The position numbers and the translations under genes are program-made. Positions 26,665 through 36,249 of a stretch of DNA of 64,000 nt are shown in pieces. The first letter of the stretch is position 1, and each line of letters begins with the position of its first letter. The DNA lies in NCBI RefSeq assembly GCF_037935975.1, contig NZ_CP149817.1:5146001-5210000 (forward strand), given 5' to 3'. The notes beneath the pieces are model-generated. The model did no database searches and had not been told where the DNA came from. It saw nothing but the letters and a program-made list of their open reading frames with translations. The DNA is from Teredinibacter turnerae (GTDB taxonomy: Bacteria; Pseudomonadota; Gammaproteobacteria; Pseudomonadales; Cellvibrionaceae).

Positions 26665-27945
26665 ATGAAATTTAACACAACACCAATCTTCTTAGCCTCA
26701 CTACTACTAACCAGCGGCGCTCTAGCACCATCGGCAAACAGCAAACCACTCCCTAAAGATAATGCACATAACGTCGTAACGTTAGTAGATTTGAAGGAAT
26801 TCCCCTCTTGGTTTCACGAGGCAATAAACCGCGAAAAATCAGTCAAAAAAAAGTCGTCACTAAAAATCAAAAAGTTCAATATTAACGAGAAGGTTTTAGG
26901 TAAATTAAAATTACAAGAATCCTCAGATGGCACTTGGTATTACACTATTGATATTGGTACAGATTCTCCAGTGGAATGTTACGTATTCACAGAGTTTGAC
27001 GGCCCTGCGAATTCATTACATAGCATTGTAGAAAACAGCCTTAGCGCTATCGCCGAGCTCAACAAAAAACCACTGTCTTCCAGATATACTTCTGCTTTGG
27101 GTGTCGGATTGGTGGGCGACACACCGTATCTAGCACTAGATACACTGTATTCAGTTGGTGAAGGTGAGAATAAAGCATCCGGCGTCCTCAAAGGTTTATC
27201 GGCCGCAACAAACAACAGTTTACAAATTTGTACACATAACGAGCTTGGCTATAAAAAAGCTTTTCTAAACGTATTTAGATCGTTTATAGACGCATTTATT
27301 GCGTCAGAAGAGAATCAGGAATTTTTCGAATCGGTGTTTGTTATGAGCATCAATGACCTACCGCTAGGTTACGCGCGCGAAAAGTACGCGCTCGATGAAG
27401 ACGGCGATATAGTGCTCCATACTGATACAGCCATGCTTGCACCCGTGGATGCCAGTTCGGTCGCACGATCAGATAGCGGTGCCAGAGAATGGAGTGTGAA
27501 GGACGGCTCTATGATTAACAAAGCGAGCTATTCTATCGAAAATAATGTTTTAGCATCGAGTTTTTCATTAGAAATGCGTGACAGCAAATGGCATGTTAGC
27601 GGCGAACTTCAGGGAAAACCTGTCAATGCTGTGTTAGAACATACCAACTGGCTGCTATCGGGATATGGCAGCTATCTTGCTGCTATTGAGTTACAACAAT
27701 CAGATAAAATTTCTGAATCTTACCCAATGTGGGTTCCTGAAGCGGACCCTACCTCAGCGCTAAAAGTGGTAATCAGTAAGACTCCAAACGATCCTACCGC
27801 CAATTTAAAAATTGACATGGGGCCTATGGTCATGAAATTTCTCGCGGAAAAAAGCGGTATATTCAAACACGGTACTATGGCGCAGGGGCCGGTAACCATT
27901 GGCCTGCAACAGCTCTATGTTAAAGGCGAACCACAATTACCATGA
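26665..27945 (+). CDS. Exported protein of unknown function, coupled to a transglutaminase-like gene
   Basis: A 426-residue protein with a signal peptide (KFNTTPIFLASLLLTSGALA) and a good ribosome site (GAAAGGAAC before ATG 26665). The mature part starts with a Lys-rich stretch (REKSVKKKSSLKIKKF) and continues as mixed alpha/beta, without recognised motifs. It overlaps the next gene by four bases (ATGA), so the two are made together. Codon use is AT-richer than in the flanking housekeeping genes, which suggests it belongs to acquired DNA. The partner suggests a periplasmic complex around peptide or protein modification, but this is inference. Confidence 0.75.
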   Translation: MKFNTTPIFLASLLLTSGALAPSANSKPLPKDNAHNVVTLVDLKEFPSWFHEAINREKSVKKKSSLKIKKFNINEKVLGKLKLQESSDGTWYYTIDIGTDSPVECYVFTEFDGPANSLHSIVENSLSAIAELNKKPLSSRYTSALGVGLVGDTPYLALDTLYSVGEGENKASGVLKGLSAATNNSLQICTHNELGYKKAFLNVFRSFIDAFIASEENQEFFESVFVMSINDLPLGYAREKYALDEDGDIVLHTDTAMLAPVDASSVARSDSGAREWSVKDGSMINKASYSIENNVLASSFSLEMRDSKWHVSGELQGKPVNAVLEHTNWLLSGYGSYLAAIELQQSDKISESYPMWVPEADPTSALKVVISKTPNDPTANLKIDMGPMVMKFLAEKSGIFKHGTMAQGPVTIGLQQLYVKGEPQLP

Positions 27946-28718
27946 GGCGCCTTTTTATCTTTGCTCTCCTTATTTTTACTACGGCCACACAGGCAGAGCG
28001 TAGTCCGTATCTCGCAGAGATATCTATTCAGCTCGGTACGGACCAAAACTTGCCACTGTCGGATGAGATTCGCTTTACTGTTGTCTCATCCAACAGTGAA
28101 GCCATTCTCAACAGCTTGCGGCAGCGTTCCAACATTAATGCCGATCAATTAACTACCAGTTCTGTCGTTATCGCGTTAAAAGCTAATAGCCGATCCATAG
28201 GTAAACTAGATAATCGCTATCTGTCCAGTAGTTTTGTAATCGATCTGGAAGAAGAAAGTACCCGTAAGTTTGTTTCTGGCTACAAAGGCTCTAACGAGAC
28301 TTATGCGGATACCAAGAAGATGGCCGAGTATGTGCACGGTTATATTACTAACCCCACCTATATTCATAGCTTTAATGTTGCTTCACGAACGGCGAAATTG
28401 CGCAGCGGAGATTGCACTGAATATGCGGTACTGGCGACGGCACTCGCAAGAGCAGTAAAACTGCCTTCGAAAGTTGTTCTAGGTACCGTCATTCTCGAAG
28501 GCAACGATAGGGTGGTAAGCTTTGGCCACGCTTGGTCTGAAGTCTGGCAGGACGGTCATTGGCAAATACTGGACCCGGCGCTATACGCGTCTAATTTTAA
28601 TCGGCATTTCTATTTGCCAGCGATGGAATTAGAGAACGAAGGTCCAGGTTATTCACTCGATTTAGTAAAGGCAATGCAGCTATTTCCAGTCAAAATAACG
28701 CACCTACAGAGCAATTAA
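27942..28718 (+). CDS. Exported transglutaminase-like protein
   Basis: A 258-residue protein with a signal peptide (MRRLFIFALLIFTTATQA). The C-terminal half is a transglutaminase-like fold with the whole triad: Cys158 in RSGDCTEYAVLATALAR, His196 in SFGHAWSEVW and Asp211 in ILDPALY. The N-terminal half (about 20-110) is a beta-rich domain of unknown kind. Members of this superfamily in bacteria are usually cysteine proteases or peptidases rather than cross-linkers; the substrate is unknown. The gene is translationally coupled to the unknown exported protein before it, and 309 empty bases follow. Confidence 0.82.
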   Translation: MRRLFIFALLIFTTATQAERSPYLAEISIQLGTDQNLPLSDEIRFTVVSSNSEAILNSLRQRSNINADQLTTSSVVIALKANSRSIGKLDNRYLSSSFVIDLEEESTRKFVSGYKGSNETYADTKKMAEYVHGYITNPTYIHSFNVASRTAKLRSGDCTEYAVLATALARAVKLPSKVVLGTVILEGNDRVVSFGHAWSEVWQDGHWQILDPALYASNFNRHFYLPAMELENEGPGYSLDLVKAMQLFPVKITHLQSN

Positions 28719-29027
28719 CTTCACGAACTCTATTGGTCAGCTAAGTAAAGAATACGCTTAAATATTCTAAGGGAGCGTTCTGCTTCACGATAATTGCCAT
28801 GTTCTTTACCTCTATCAACTTGCCCTACAACGATAATTTTTTAGGTTTAAAAACACGACTCTTAGAAATAGCTCTACAACCATAAATCGCTCTAGCGCAT
28901 CAACGAAGCCTCGTTCCACTAAAATAAAAATTTTAGTTCGCATATTCTCTTTGCTATGCAACAAATCTAATCAACTTTCAACACAGGATCACGTCAACTA
29001 GTGTAATTCAGTAAGTTAGCTATATAT
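28719..29027. other. Intergenic region, nothing recognised
   Basis: 309 AT-rich bases between two convergent genes. I see no reading frame, hairpin with T-run or repeat that I can support. Confidence 0.5.
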
Positions 29028-32000
29028 TTACCAGCGACTTGATTCTGTAATCCCGGTGCTCCTGTGTAACATCCAAACACGCCTGTACCAACAGGTTCCC
29101 AGTAACATTGCAATCCAAACCCATCCCAAAACACCCCCGCCGCTTTTTTCCTGCGCGAGCGGTGTTTGGCCTGGTTTGGGCGTAGGTGAAGCCGTTGGCG
29201 TGGGTTCGGATGTAGGTGTCGGTTCGTTAGTTGGTGCCGGGCTTGGTTCGTCTGTTGGGGTTACTTGGCTGGTAATTTCTATTTCTGCATCGGCTTTGTT
29301 GCTCAGTGCGGGTTCGCCGGAGTCGGTGACGGTTACAGAGATGCTGTAGGCTCCATCTTGCAATTCGTCTGGGTCGAATTTAAAGCTGGCTTTGGTGCTG
29401 TCTATTTCCATGCCCAGTGACAGAAGATCCCAGTCAAACAGATGTGTATCTTCGCCGTTGGGGTCGTTAACATTTGCGGTTACGGTAACCTCGCCACCTG
29501 CACTCTCAACGGTATTGGTTGGTTCGCTGCCCTGGGTTATCAGAAGGGTAATTTGTGGTGGTAAATTGGCATCGGTCACGGTGACCGTTGCAGACACTTT
29601 TTCTGCGACTACGGCAATGCGTTTTGCTTCCCCATCGAGGACCACACTCGCATTTTCCAATCGCAGTACAAGCGCTTCGTCGTCTTCGTCTCGCCCGTCA
29701 CCAAGCACCGTAAATTTGAGTTCGCGCACTAATTCGCCCTCATCAAAAATCAGCGTTGTTGGCAGGTTCGGCCCCTCATAATCTGATTCAGATAACGTGC
29801 TTTGTGGTTGCGAAGTTAATTTAACGTCAATTGGATACATGGGTGAAGTACATTCCAGCGCAACTGTTAACGTTATTTGATTATTTTCCCCGCTGAGAAT
29901 TTCAGTATCGGTGAAACCCATGGAGGGGTACACCGCAATTATCTGAGCATAAGCCGCGCTTACATTCCCCGCCGTATCCGTCGCCCGCCATTCAACGGTG
30001 TTTTCGCCACAGGGTACGGCAAATGGGGTTTCACCATCGGCAACAATATTTTCTCCGTTTAATGTTGCCGACACAGTTGGCGCAACATCAACCAGATCGG
30101 TCGCCACCACGTCTACAGCATCCAGCACCACTTCAATCATCCGGCCCTGGCTAAAACGCACGATATTCTCTGGCGCACTTACAATAACGGGCTTGCCGTT
30201 GTCCGGGCCGAGAGCAGGGTCCTGTTCGTCGTTAACGCCATCGTTATCGTTGTCGGTATCCTGGTTGTCGCCGATACCATCGCCATCATAGTCTGCATAT
30301 TCTGCTGGATCAGTCGGAAACGCATCGGCGTTATCGCCCACGCCATCTAAATCGGTATCGTGAATTTCAGTGGGATCATTGGGGAAGGCATCGGCGTTGT
30401 CGCCAACACCATCCCTGTCGGCATCTGCTGTTTCGGTTGGATCGTTGGGAAAGCGGTCGCTGTTATCACCAACGCCATCCTGATCTGTGTCCGTGGTTTC
30501 CTCCGGGTCTGCTGGAAAGGCGTCACTATTGTCGCCAGTACCGTCTCCGTCAGAATCCAGACTTTCCGTTGGATCATCCGGAAACACGTCGCTGTTGTCG
30601 CCAATCCCATCGCCATCGCTGTCGGCAGCTTCTCCGGCATCCTCAGGGAAGGCGTCACTATTGTCGCCAACTCCGTCGTTATCCGTATCTTGCGTTTCGG
30701 TCGGATCGTCCGGAAATACATCGTCAGTGTTATCAATGCCGTCCGCATCACGGTCATTATCGTCGTGATCCAGAATGCCGTCGCCGTCGCTGTCTCGGAA
30801 TACCGATTTCCCTATCGTAAGCCCTGGTAGTTGGTGCGAGTTACCAAAATCCCAGTCGCTCGACCAAATGTTGTAGAGGCTAATATTACTGCAGGTCTCG
30901 TCGCTCGCAGAGGTAGGGCACTGCAGGGTTGCCAAGGGTAAACCCCAACTAGTGCCTTCGTTGGTCTCGCCCGGTGCGACCCAGTAGTTGTACAACAGGC
31001 TCGATTCAGCGCCAAGCTGGCCAGCCAGGGGCAAGCTCACTTCTTGGGTAACAGCGTAGCTGTAGGCGATGCTGCTTTTATAGAGCGAACCGACTAACCC
31101 GCCCGCATAGTTACCGGCAACAACAGTGCCTGTCGCGAACGTATTCAAAAATACAGAGCCGGAGGAATACCCCACGAGGCCACCAGCATAGTCACCGTGG
31201 GCCTGTACCTGCGCCGCGCTAAACACCTCAAGTAGTACGCTATCTTGAGCGTGCCCCACCAGACCGCCCGCAAGCCCTTCAAGACCAATCCCGCTGCTCT
31301 GCACCTCGCCCACACCGTAGCTTCGCAGCACCACTGCATTGCGAGCCATACCGGCGACCATGCCAGCGCGCTGCTCAGCATGAATAAGTGTAAGTTCACC
31401 TTCCAACCCCAGATCGCGGATCTGAGCGTTTTTCAGATAGGCGAATAACCCCCCGGACGGAGCGAATGGGCGGAACACAAACAGGTTTAAAATTCGGTGG
31501 CCATTGCCCGAAAACTCGCCGGTAAAGGGGTTGTCCATATCGCCAATCGGCAGCCAGCCCGCGCCGTCGTTCCAACCTTCATCAGCGGTGTCAATTTCAC
31601 CACTGCTGTTCGTATCGAAGTCGAGCTCCCCCATCAGTTCATAGCCTCGACACTGCCGTACGGCAAGCCCGTCGACCACAACCACCGGGCAGCCGGATTG
31701 ATCCAATACGGCCTCTGCACTGAGTCTCTGACCCAAGCCCGCCAAGCTGTAGCGGATGGCACTTAGCTCCTCCCAGTCCACGACATCGATAAGTCCGTCT
31801 GAATCGGCGTCAGCATCGGCAAGCCCATCGCCATCATCGTCGCTGTCGAGCAGATCGTTGACGCCGTCGTTATCGCGATCGTCTGGGGAGGGGTCGAGCA
31901 CTAAACCAGAAGACTCCTGGCAAGTGGAGTCGCACTTCGGCGCCCAGCTATCGGGCTGGCCATCTAGGTCCGTATCTTCATAAGCCGCAGGGTTACTCGG

Positions 32001-33515
32001 AAAGCCATCGATAATCAGGCCCGAGCTTCCAGCACAAACGGTACGGCACTCCAACAACCATCGGTCGGGCGCCCCGTCGCCGTCACTGTCGGCCACCGCC
32101 GCACCATTGAGCGGGAATTGATCGCTCGCATCTTCTGCACCGTCGCCGTCACTGTCACGATACACTCGGCCGTGCAGCGCAAGCCCCGGCAATTGCTCGT
32201 TGCTGCCGAAATCCCACAGCGGCTCGCCGTTGCTGTTTTTAGCTTCTTCCCAAAGCGGGTATACGAGCCCGTCCGCGCAGTTGGCGTCGCCGGCACTTTG
32301 CGGGCACGCCAGCACTTCCAGAGTGTCCCCATAACCGGCATCGCTCTGATCGGGAAATATCGACAACCAGTGGTTTGCAGACAGCAAACCCTCTGCCACA
32401 CTGCCAATAAGAGACAGATTCATCATCGTGTGAAGCGCGAGGTTCTGGCTCACATGGCTCTCTTCGCCCGAGAGCACACCCACCAGTGATCCGCGTGGAT
32501 TAAGACCACGCACCGCGCCGGTTGCCAGTGTGTTGGTGATCTCGCTCGATACGGCTTTGCCGATCAGCCCCCCGCATACGCCGCTAGCGGCGTTAATGCT
32601 GACAGCCGCCATAACGGCATTGATACGCACCTGATCTGCGTAGCCAATAAGGCCGCCGACATAGCTTTTCGATAAGGATTGGGCGCGCACCCCCCCAGCG
32701 ACATAGACCTCTTGAACAACGGAATCAGACGCTACACCCGCCAACATTCCTACATGGTATTTACCGTGGACCTTCGCGTGATCGCCTTGCAATGCCAAGC
32801 CCGTAATAGTGGCATTTTGAATAGCGCCGAATAAACCTTGTTGCGGGTACGCATCCCGGTCGATCACCAGATTATTGATGCTGAAGCCGTTACCCTGGAA
32901 ATGCGCGCTAAAAGGCGCCAGCGTGTCCCCGATAGGGAGCCATCCTGTACCGTCGTTCCAAAACCCGTCCGCTTCGTCAAAAACACCGTTACCGTTAGTG
33001 TCCAGCTCAATATCCGCTACAAGCTCATAGCCGTGGCACAGGGGTTGCGCAAGCCCATCCACGACCTCCAAAGGACAGCCCGATGTGTCATTGGCCGCGC
33101 CCAGAGTAGTGATCTGTCCGGAGCCTGTCAGGTTGTGACGCACTGCATCCAGTTCCTCCACCGTTGCTATGTCAATAAGTCCATCGGAATCTGCGTCCGC
33201 ATCCTCGCTACCATCGTTATCATCATCGGGGTCATCACCGTCTATCAGGCCGTCGTTATCACGGTCATCCAGCAAGGGATCAAGCGACAAGCCGGAGCCC
33301 GCCTGGCAATGAACGTCACAGGCGGGCGGCACCCCATCGCCATCTGCATCGTTGTTGATGCCATCATCATTCAGTGGATTGGGGATCGGATTGAGATCCT
33401 GAAACGCTTGAATCTCGGCGAGGCTGGCGTCGCCCAGATCGGAAGCGCGACCAGGTTCGGCGTGAATGAGCAGGCTACAGAGTGCGAGGGGGGCGATCAG
33501 CAATGAGCGCAACAT
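29028..33515 (-). CDS. Very large surface protein with GLUG-like and TSP3 repeats and a GlyGly-CTERM-like tail
   Basis: A 1495-residue protein with a signal peptide (MLRSLLIAPLALCSLLIHA). Two homologous blocks (about 50-450 and 500-890) each pair Asp-rich calcium-binding motifs (DRDNDGLIDGDDPDDDNDG) with GLUG-like beta repeats (YVGGLIGYA; YAGGLVGYSSGS). An array of 22-residue thrombospondin type 3 repeats follows (DTDNDGVGDNSDAFPEDA type), then Ig/Calx-like domains and a Pro-Thr linker. The end SGGGVLGWVWIAMLLGTCWYRR looks like a GlyGly-CTERM sorting signal: Gly motif, helix, Arg cluster. It goes on for about 16 more residues, which is unusual. Probably surface-attached by type II secretion plus rhombosortase; no rhombosortase gene is in the window. 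Confidence 0.82.
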   Translation of the reverse strand: MLRSLLIAPLALCSLLIHAEPGRASDLGDASLAEIQAFQDLNPIPNPLNDDGINNDADGDGVPPACDVHCQAGSGLSLDPLLDDRDNDGLIDGDDPDDDNDGSEDADADSDGLIDIATVEELDAVRHNLTGSGQITTLGAANDTSGCPLEVVDGLAQPLCHGYELVADIELDTNGNGVFDEADGFWNDGTGWLPIGDTLAPFSAHFQGNGFSINNLVIDRDAYPQQGLFGAIQNATITGLALQGDHAKVHGKYHVGMLAGVASDSVVQEVYVAGGVRAQSLSKSYVGGLIGYADQVRINAVMAAVSINAASGVCGGLIGKAVSSEITNTLATGAVRGLNPRGSLVGVLSGEESHVSQNLALHTMMNLSLIGSVAEGLLSANHWLSIFPDQSDAGYGDTLEVLACPQSAGDANCADGLVYPLWEEAKNSNGEPLWDFGSNEQLPGLALHGRVYRDSDGDGAEDASDQFPLNGAAVADSDGDGAPDRWLLECRTVCAGSSGLIIDGFPSNPAAYEDTDLDGQPDSWAPKCDSTCQESSGLVLDPSPDDRDNDGVNDLLDSDDDGDGLADADADSDGLIDVVDWEELSAIRYSLAGLGQRLSAEAVLDQSGCPVVVVDGLAVRQCRGYELMGELDFDTNSSGEIDTADEGWNDGAGWLPIGDMDNPFTGEFSGNGHRILNLFVFRPFAPSGGLFAYLKNAQIRDLGLEGELTLIHAEQRAGMVAGMARNAVVLRSYGVGEVQSSGIGLEGLAGGLVGHAQDSVLLEVFSAAQVQAHGDYAGGLVGYSSGSVFLNTFATGTVVAGNYAGGLVGSLYKSSIAYSYAVTQEVSLPLAGQLGAESSLLYNYWVAPGETNEGTSWGLPLATLQCPTSASDETCSNISLYNIWSSDWDFGNSHQLPGLTIGKSVFRDSDGDGILDHDDNDRDADGIDNTDDVFPDDPTETQDTDNDGVGDNSDAFPEDAGEAADSDGDGIGDNSDVFPDDPTESLDSDGDGTGDNSDAFPADPEETTDTDQDGVGDNSDRFPNDPTETADADRDGVGDNADAFPNDPTEIHDTDLDGVGDNADAFPTDPAEYADYDGDGIGDNQDTDNDNDGVNDEQDPALGPDNGKPVIVSAPENIVRFSQGRMIEVVLDAVDVVATDLVDVAPTVSATLNGENIVADGETPFAVPCGENTVEWRATDTAGNVSAAYAQIIAVYPSMGFTDTEILSGENNQITLTVALECTSPMYPIDVKLTSQPQSTLSESDYEGPNLPTTLIFDEGELVRELKFTVLGDGRDEDDEALVLRLENASVVLDGEAKRIAVVAEKVSATVTVTDANLPPQITLLITQGSEPTNTVESAGGEVTVTANVNDPNGEDTHLFDWDLLSLGMEIDSTKASFKFDPDELQDGAYSISVTVTDSGEPALSNKADAEIEITSQVTPTDEPSPAPTNEPTPTSEPTPTASPTPKPGQTPLAQEKSGGGVLGWVWIAMLLGTCWYRRVWMLHRSTGITESSRW
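30210..30800 (-). repeat. Array of 66-bp coding repeats (TSP3)
   Basis: About seven or eight tandem units of 66 bases, each encoding 22 residues of the form D-x-D-x-D-G-x-G-D-N-x-D-x-F-P. Units are diverged at third positions, so this is an old array rather than a recent slippage product. Each unit should bind calcium. Confidence 0.85.
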
Positions 33516-33734
33516 AATCTCTCCTTGGTACCGCGAAAAGTGCGCGGCACGAACAGTCCTTTACCCTTGCGGGGGAATAAATTTTTATACGGGTTTTTCT
33601 AACAGGGGGTAGCTAAGAATACTGGCGCAGGGTCCACCAGCCCGATGGGTAGTGTACGATTTTTTGGCGTGCGGATTAACTGGGAGCGGCTAACTTTTTT
33701 CGGTAAAAATACCGGGTATGAATCTGCTTAACAT

Positions 33735-33782
33735 ACATCTACAACCACAGGCCCGCCGGGGTGCGGGCCTGTGGACAGATGT
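33735..33782. other. Long stem-loop in the 33516-33836 intergenic region
   Basis: CCACAGGCCCGC (33745-33756) pairs perfectly with GCGGGCCTGTGG (33763-33774), and outer segments ACATCT (33735-33740) and AGATGT (33777-33782) extend the stem. It lies 55 bases past the stop of the OmpA-like gene. There is no clear T-run in either direction, so it may end the transcript or stabilise it. The rest of this 321-base gap holds only the presumed promoter of the large protein gene. Confidence 0.65.
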
Positions 33783-33836
33783 CATGCTTTTTAGATGTAT
33801 TTTATTGATGCTATGGCTTTGAGTTGCTACGGTTCG

Positions 33837-34958
33837 TTATCGAGCTTGCTGCTTATCAATTTGCGCGAAGACCTGTGCGACCACCCGGCGATTGGCCAAT
33901 CGGCCAGCTGCCGTTGATTCATCCGCGATGGGTTGTTCCTCGCCGTAACCTCGCGCATCCACACGACTGGCTGCAACGCCATACTCAGAAATAAGCACTG
34001 CCGCTACTGCGCTGGCACGGCGTTGCGACAAGCTTTTATTGTAAGCCGCTGCACCACTGGTATCCGTATGCCCTTGAATTTCTACCCGGGTATTTTCGTA
34101 CTGCGCCATAAAATCAGCGACTTTTCGAATTTCGCTAAAAAACTCAGGTTTAACCACCGCACTGCCTGAATCGAAATTCACCTTAAGGTTAATCGATACG
34201 GTTTCGCTCAGTGTCACGGGGCAGCCACGGTCATCGACCTTTAATCGTGCCGCAGTAGCCGGGCAGTTATCGAGGTAGTCAGCGACGCCGTCCGCATCCG
34301 TATCCAGCGCACAACCCCGTTTATCCACGGGTGCACCGCTCGGTGTATTGGCACAGTCATCGGAAGTATCGGGAATTCCATCGTTATCCGTATCTTTTAC
34401 TCTTACGACTCCGGATTTTCTGGGTGCATCGCTACCTCCCCATAAATAGGAAAGCGTTACCGCAGCGACGTTGTAAAAGGCATCTTCACCCTCAGTCATA
34501 AAGAAATGATTGAGCGCTGAACGAATTTCCCAGTTTTCTGCAAGGCGCAATTTGATGCCCGCACCGACCGTGGTGATCGAAGAGCGATAGTCATCGAACA
34601 AATCGGTTTCCAACACAAGTTGCCCCCATCCGAGGGAAAGATACGGCTGCACACGCCCGTCAGTGTTGAAGTGGTATAGACCTTCCAGAAAATAATGGTG
34701 TGCATCCACATCAAGGTTGAGCAGCTCCAGCTCTGTTTGCGTCTGTTCGACAACCAGCCCGGCCGAAATTGCAGGAGTGAAACGATAAGCAGCCAGCCCG
34801 CGTACACCTGGGCTAGCCTCAAAGTCGAGGTAATCGTCATAGTCAAAATAACTGCCCCCCAGCCCTACCTCATAGACAGGATCAGAGGCATGCGCCGACA
34901 TTTGTGCTAAACCCACAGCAACGGTAACGGCTGCGACGATGAATGATTTTTTGAACAT
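33837..34958 (-). CDS. OmpA/OprF-like outer-membrane protein with TSP3 repeats
   Basis: A 373-residue protein. The ATG at 34958 is preceded by AAGGAG and gives a signal peptide (MFKKSFIVAAVTVAVGLAQMSAHA). An N-terminal eight-stranded barrel (about 25-180; YEVGLGGSYFDYDDY; LSYLWGG) leads to two calcium-binding type 3 repeats (DTDNDGIPDTSDDC; DTDADGVADYLDNCP) with paired cysteines. The C-terminal peptidoglycan-binding OmpA domain follows (VEIQGHTDTSGAAAYNKSLS; RVDARGYGEEQPIAD; NRRV). It links outer membrane and cell wall. It is the same class as OprF, and the adjacent giant protein also carries TSP3 repeats. Confidence 0.92.
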   Translation of the reverse strand: MFKKSFIVAAVTVAVGLAQMSAHASDPVYEVGLGGSYFDYDDYLDFEASPGVRGLAAYRFTPAISAGLVVEQTQTELELLNLDVDAHHYFLEGLYHFNTDGRVQPYLSLGWGQLVLETDLFDDYRSSITTVGAGIKLRLAENWEIRSALNHFFMTEGEDAFYNVAAVTLSYLWGGSDAPRKSGVVRVKDTDNDGIPDTSDDCANTPSGAPVDKRGCALDTDADGVADYLDNCPATAARLKVDDRGCPVTLSETVSINLKVNFDSGSAVVKPEFFSEIRKVADFMAQYENTRVEIQGHTDTSGAAAYNKSLSQRRASAVAAVLISEYGVAASRVDARGYGEEQPIADESTAAGRLANRRVVAQVFAQIDKQQAR

Positions 34959-35752
34959 GTAAACTCCTTGTAGCAAGGCTGCCAGCAAGGTTTCACTGCG
35001 CCGCACATTGCTGTCCTGAATGAAATTGGTCTGTCGGAGAGACAGCCGCGAAGGAGTTTAACGAGTTAGCGAACGCGCATTGAGGTAACGCGCGCCAAAA
35101 TCCACGGACCTGTTAGCAGTGCGTTAGGCGGAGCAGAATGAATCGAAATTTATACCGCTTTTTTAATTGTCGGCAGTTCCTCAGCGACACCCACCGGCGG
35201 GATTTCTTAGCACTAGGCGCACGATCAGTACATAAAAGCATAAGCAGAGCACAAATTAATCGAATTCGAGCACTGGTTTATTCCCGGACACCAACCATTC
35301 CCGTCCGTTAGCTAAATGCATTCAACCGATGTCTCCGGTTTTGGCCGTTGCGGCGTAAAAATCTACGTTTATCTCCGTTTTTTAAGTGCCACCCAAAGTA
35401 ACAACCAGACGCAGATCACACTATTTTAGTAACTGTTACCACACATTCGAGGCCATCATATACCCTATAAGCATATATAAAAATATTATATATAACTAAA
35501 ATGAATCATTGTTGATCAAAAATCACAATATATCGGCTTTTTTATATTCATCGACACTATATATAGGGCGCACATCATTTATGAGAATAATTATCGAATG
35601 AACTGTAACAAAACTTTTATTTGCCAAAGGTGTTACCCATCGTTACAATGCGTAGCACAAGGTAACAGAAAGCCTTGAACGGAGGTCAGGAGAGACACTC
35701 CTGACATTCGGTATCAACCACCACCATAAAATCTTTATAGGAGATATTTTCG
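34959..35752. other. Long AT-rich intergenic region between divergent genes
   Basis: About 790 bases with no supported gene. The stretch 35460-35600 is very AT-rich (runs such as TATATAAAAATATTATATAT), as in promoter or nucleoid-protein-bound DNA. A perfect 8-bp hairpin, GTCAGGAG (35685-35692) with CTCCTGAC (35698-35705), lies 48 bases before the next start codon and probably is in its 5' untranslated region. Confidence 0.55.
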
Positions 35753-36049
35753 ATGAACAAGCTTGCAAGCATAGCCTTGGTTGCGCTTCTGTCGAATGTG
35801 GCTGTTTCTGGTGAAGTTGGTGCCCTTGATCCTCAGAATTCCAGCGCTTCATCTTACGATGTCGCGCTTGCGGAGATAGGCTCCAGCAAAAGCTGGGTAG
35901 CTACGGACGACTTCCGCGTCGTGCCTGTTGAGACCGTGAACTCACGCCAGGAAGCGGAGCTCAACGCACACATGATTAGCGTCAACAGCAAAGTTAACAA
36001 CAGTTTGAATGCTCTGATTGAGCAAAAGGTAGCGCAATCGCTGCGCTAG
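35753..36049 (+). CDS. Small exported protein, unknown
   Basis: A 98-residue protein with a signal peptide (MNKLASIALVALLSNVAVSG) and a strong ribosome site (AGGAG at 35739-35743). The mature ~78 residues have no cysteines; the C-terminal 40 residues are a helix rich in Asn, Val, Ser and Leu (AELNAHMISVNSKVNNSLNA) suited to coiled-coil packing. The strong leader hairpin, the ribosome site and a strong terminator after it suggest a highly expressed single-gene unit. No family recognised. Confidence 0.7.
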   Translation: MNKLASIALVALLSNVAVSGEVGALDPQNSSASSYDVALAEIGSSKSWVATDDFRVVPVETVNSRQEAELNAHMISVNSKVNNSLNALIEQKVAQSLR

Positions 36050-36178
36050 TTGGTCTCTCTGAAGTTTGTAGTAGTGAGACCTGCAGTATAGCGTTTCGAT
36101 TGCACTTTATTTGACCGGAGAAATATGCGCTCCGGTAACAGTTCCCTCATAGACACACCGGTTTACACCGAGTCTTGA

Positions 36179-36221
36179 GCCCTGCACTCCCTTCCTCTAT
36201 AACAGTGCAGGGCTTTTTTTT
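36179..36221 (+). terminator. Strong intrinsic terminator of the small exported protein gene
   Basis: GCCCTGCACT (36179-36188) pairs perfectly with AGTGCAGGGC (36204-36213), followed directly by eight T. Confidence 0.92.
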
Positions 36222-36249
36222 GCCCGTTTTTTCGCTTTACGCGTCCGCC

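Noticed and set aside
30240-30760. Regular 66-bp repeats that could be mistaken for a CRISPR array or satellite
   Set aside because: They are in-frame codons for calcium-binding TSP3 repeats with no conserved direct repeat plus variable spacer pattern.
36050-36178. Possible small RNA or regulatory element after the 98-residue gene
   Set aside because: It looks like an ordinary 3' untranslated region leading to the terminator; no separate promoter seen.
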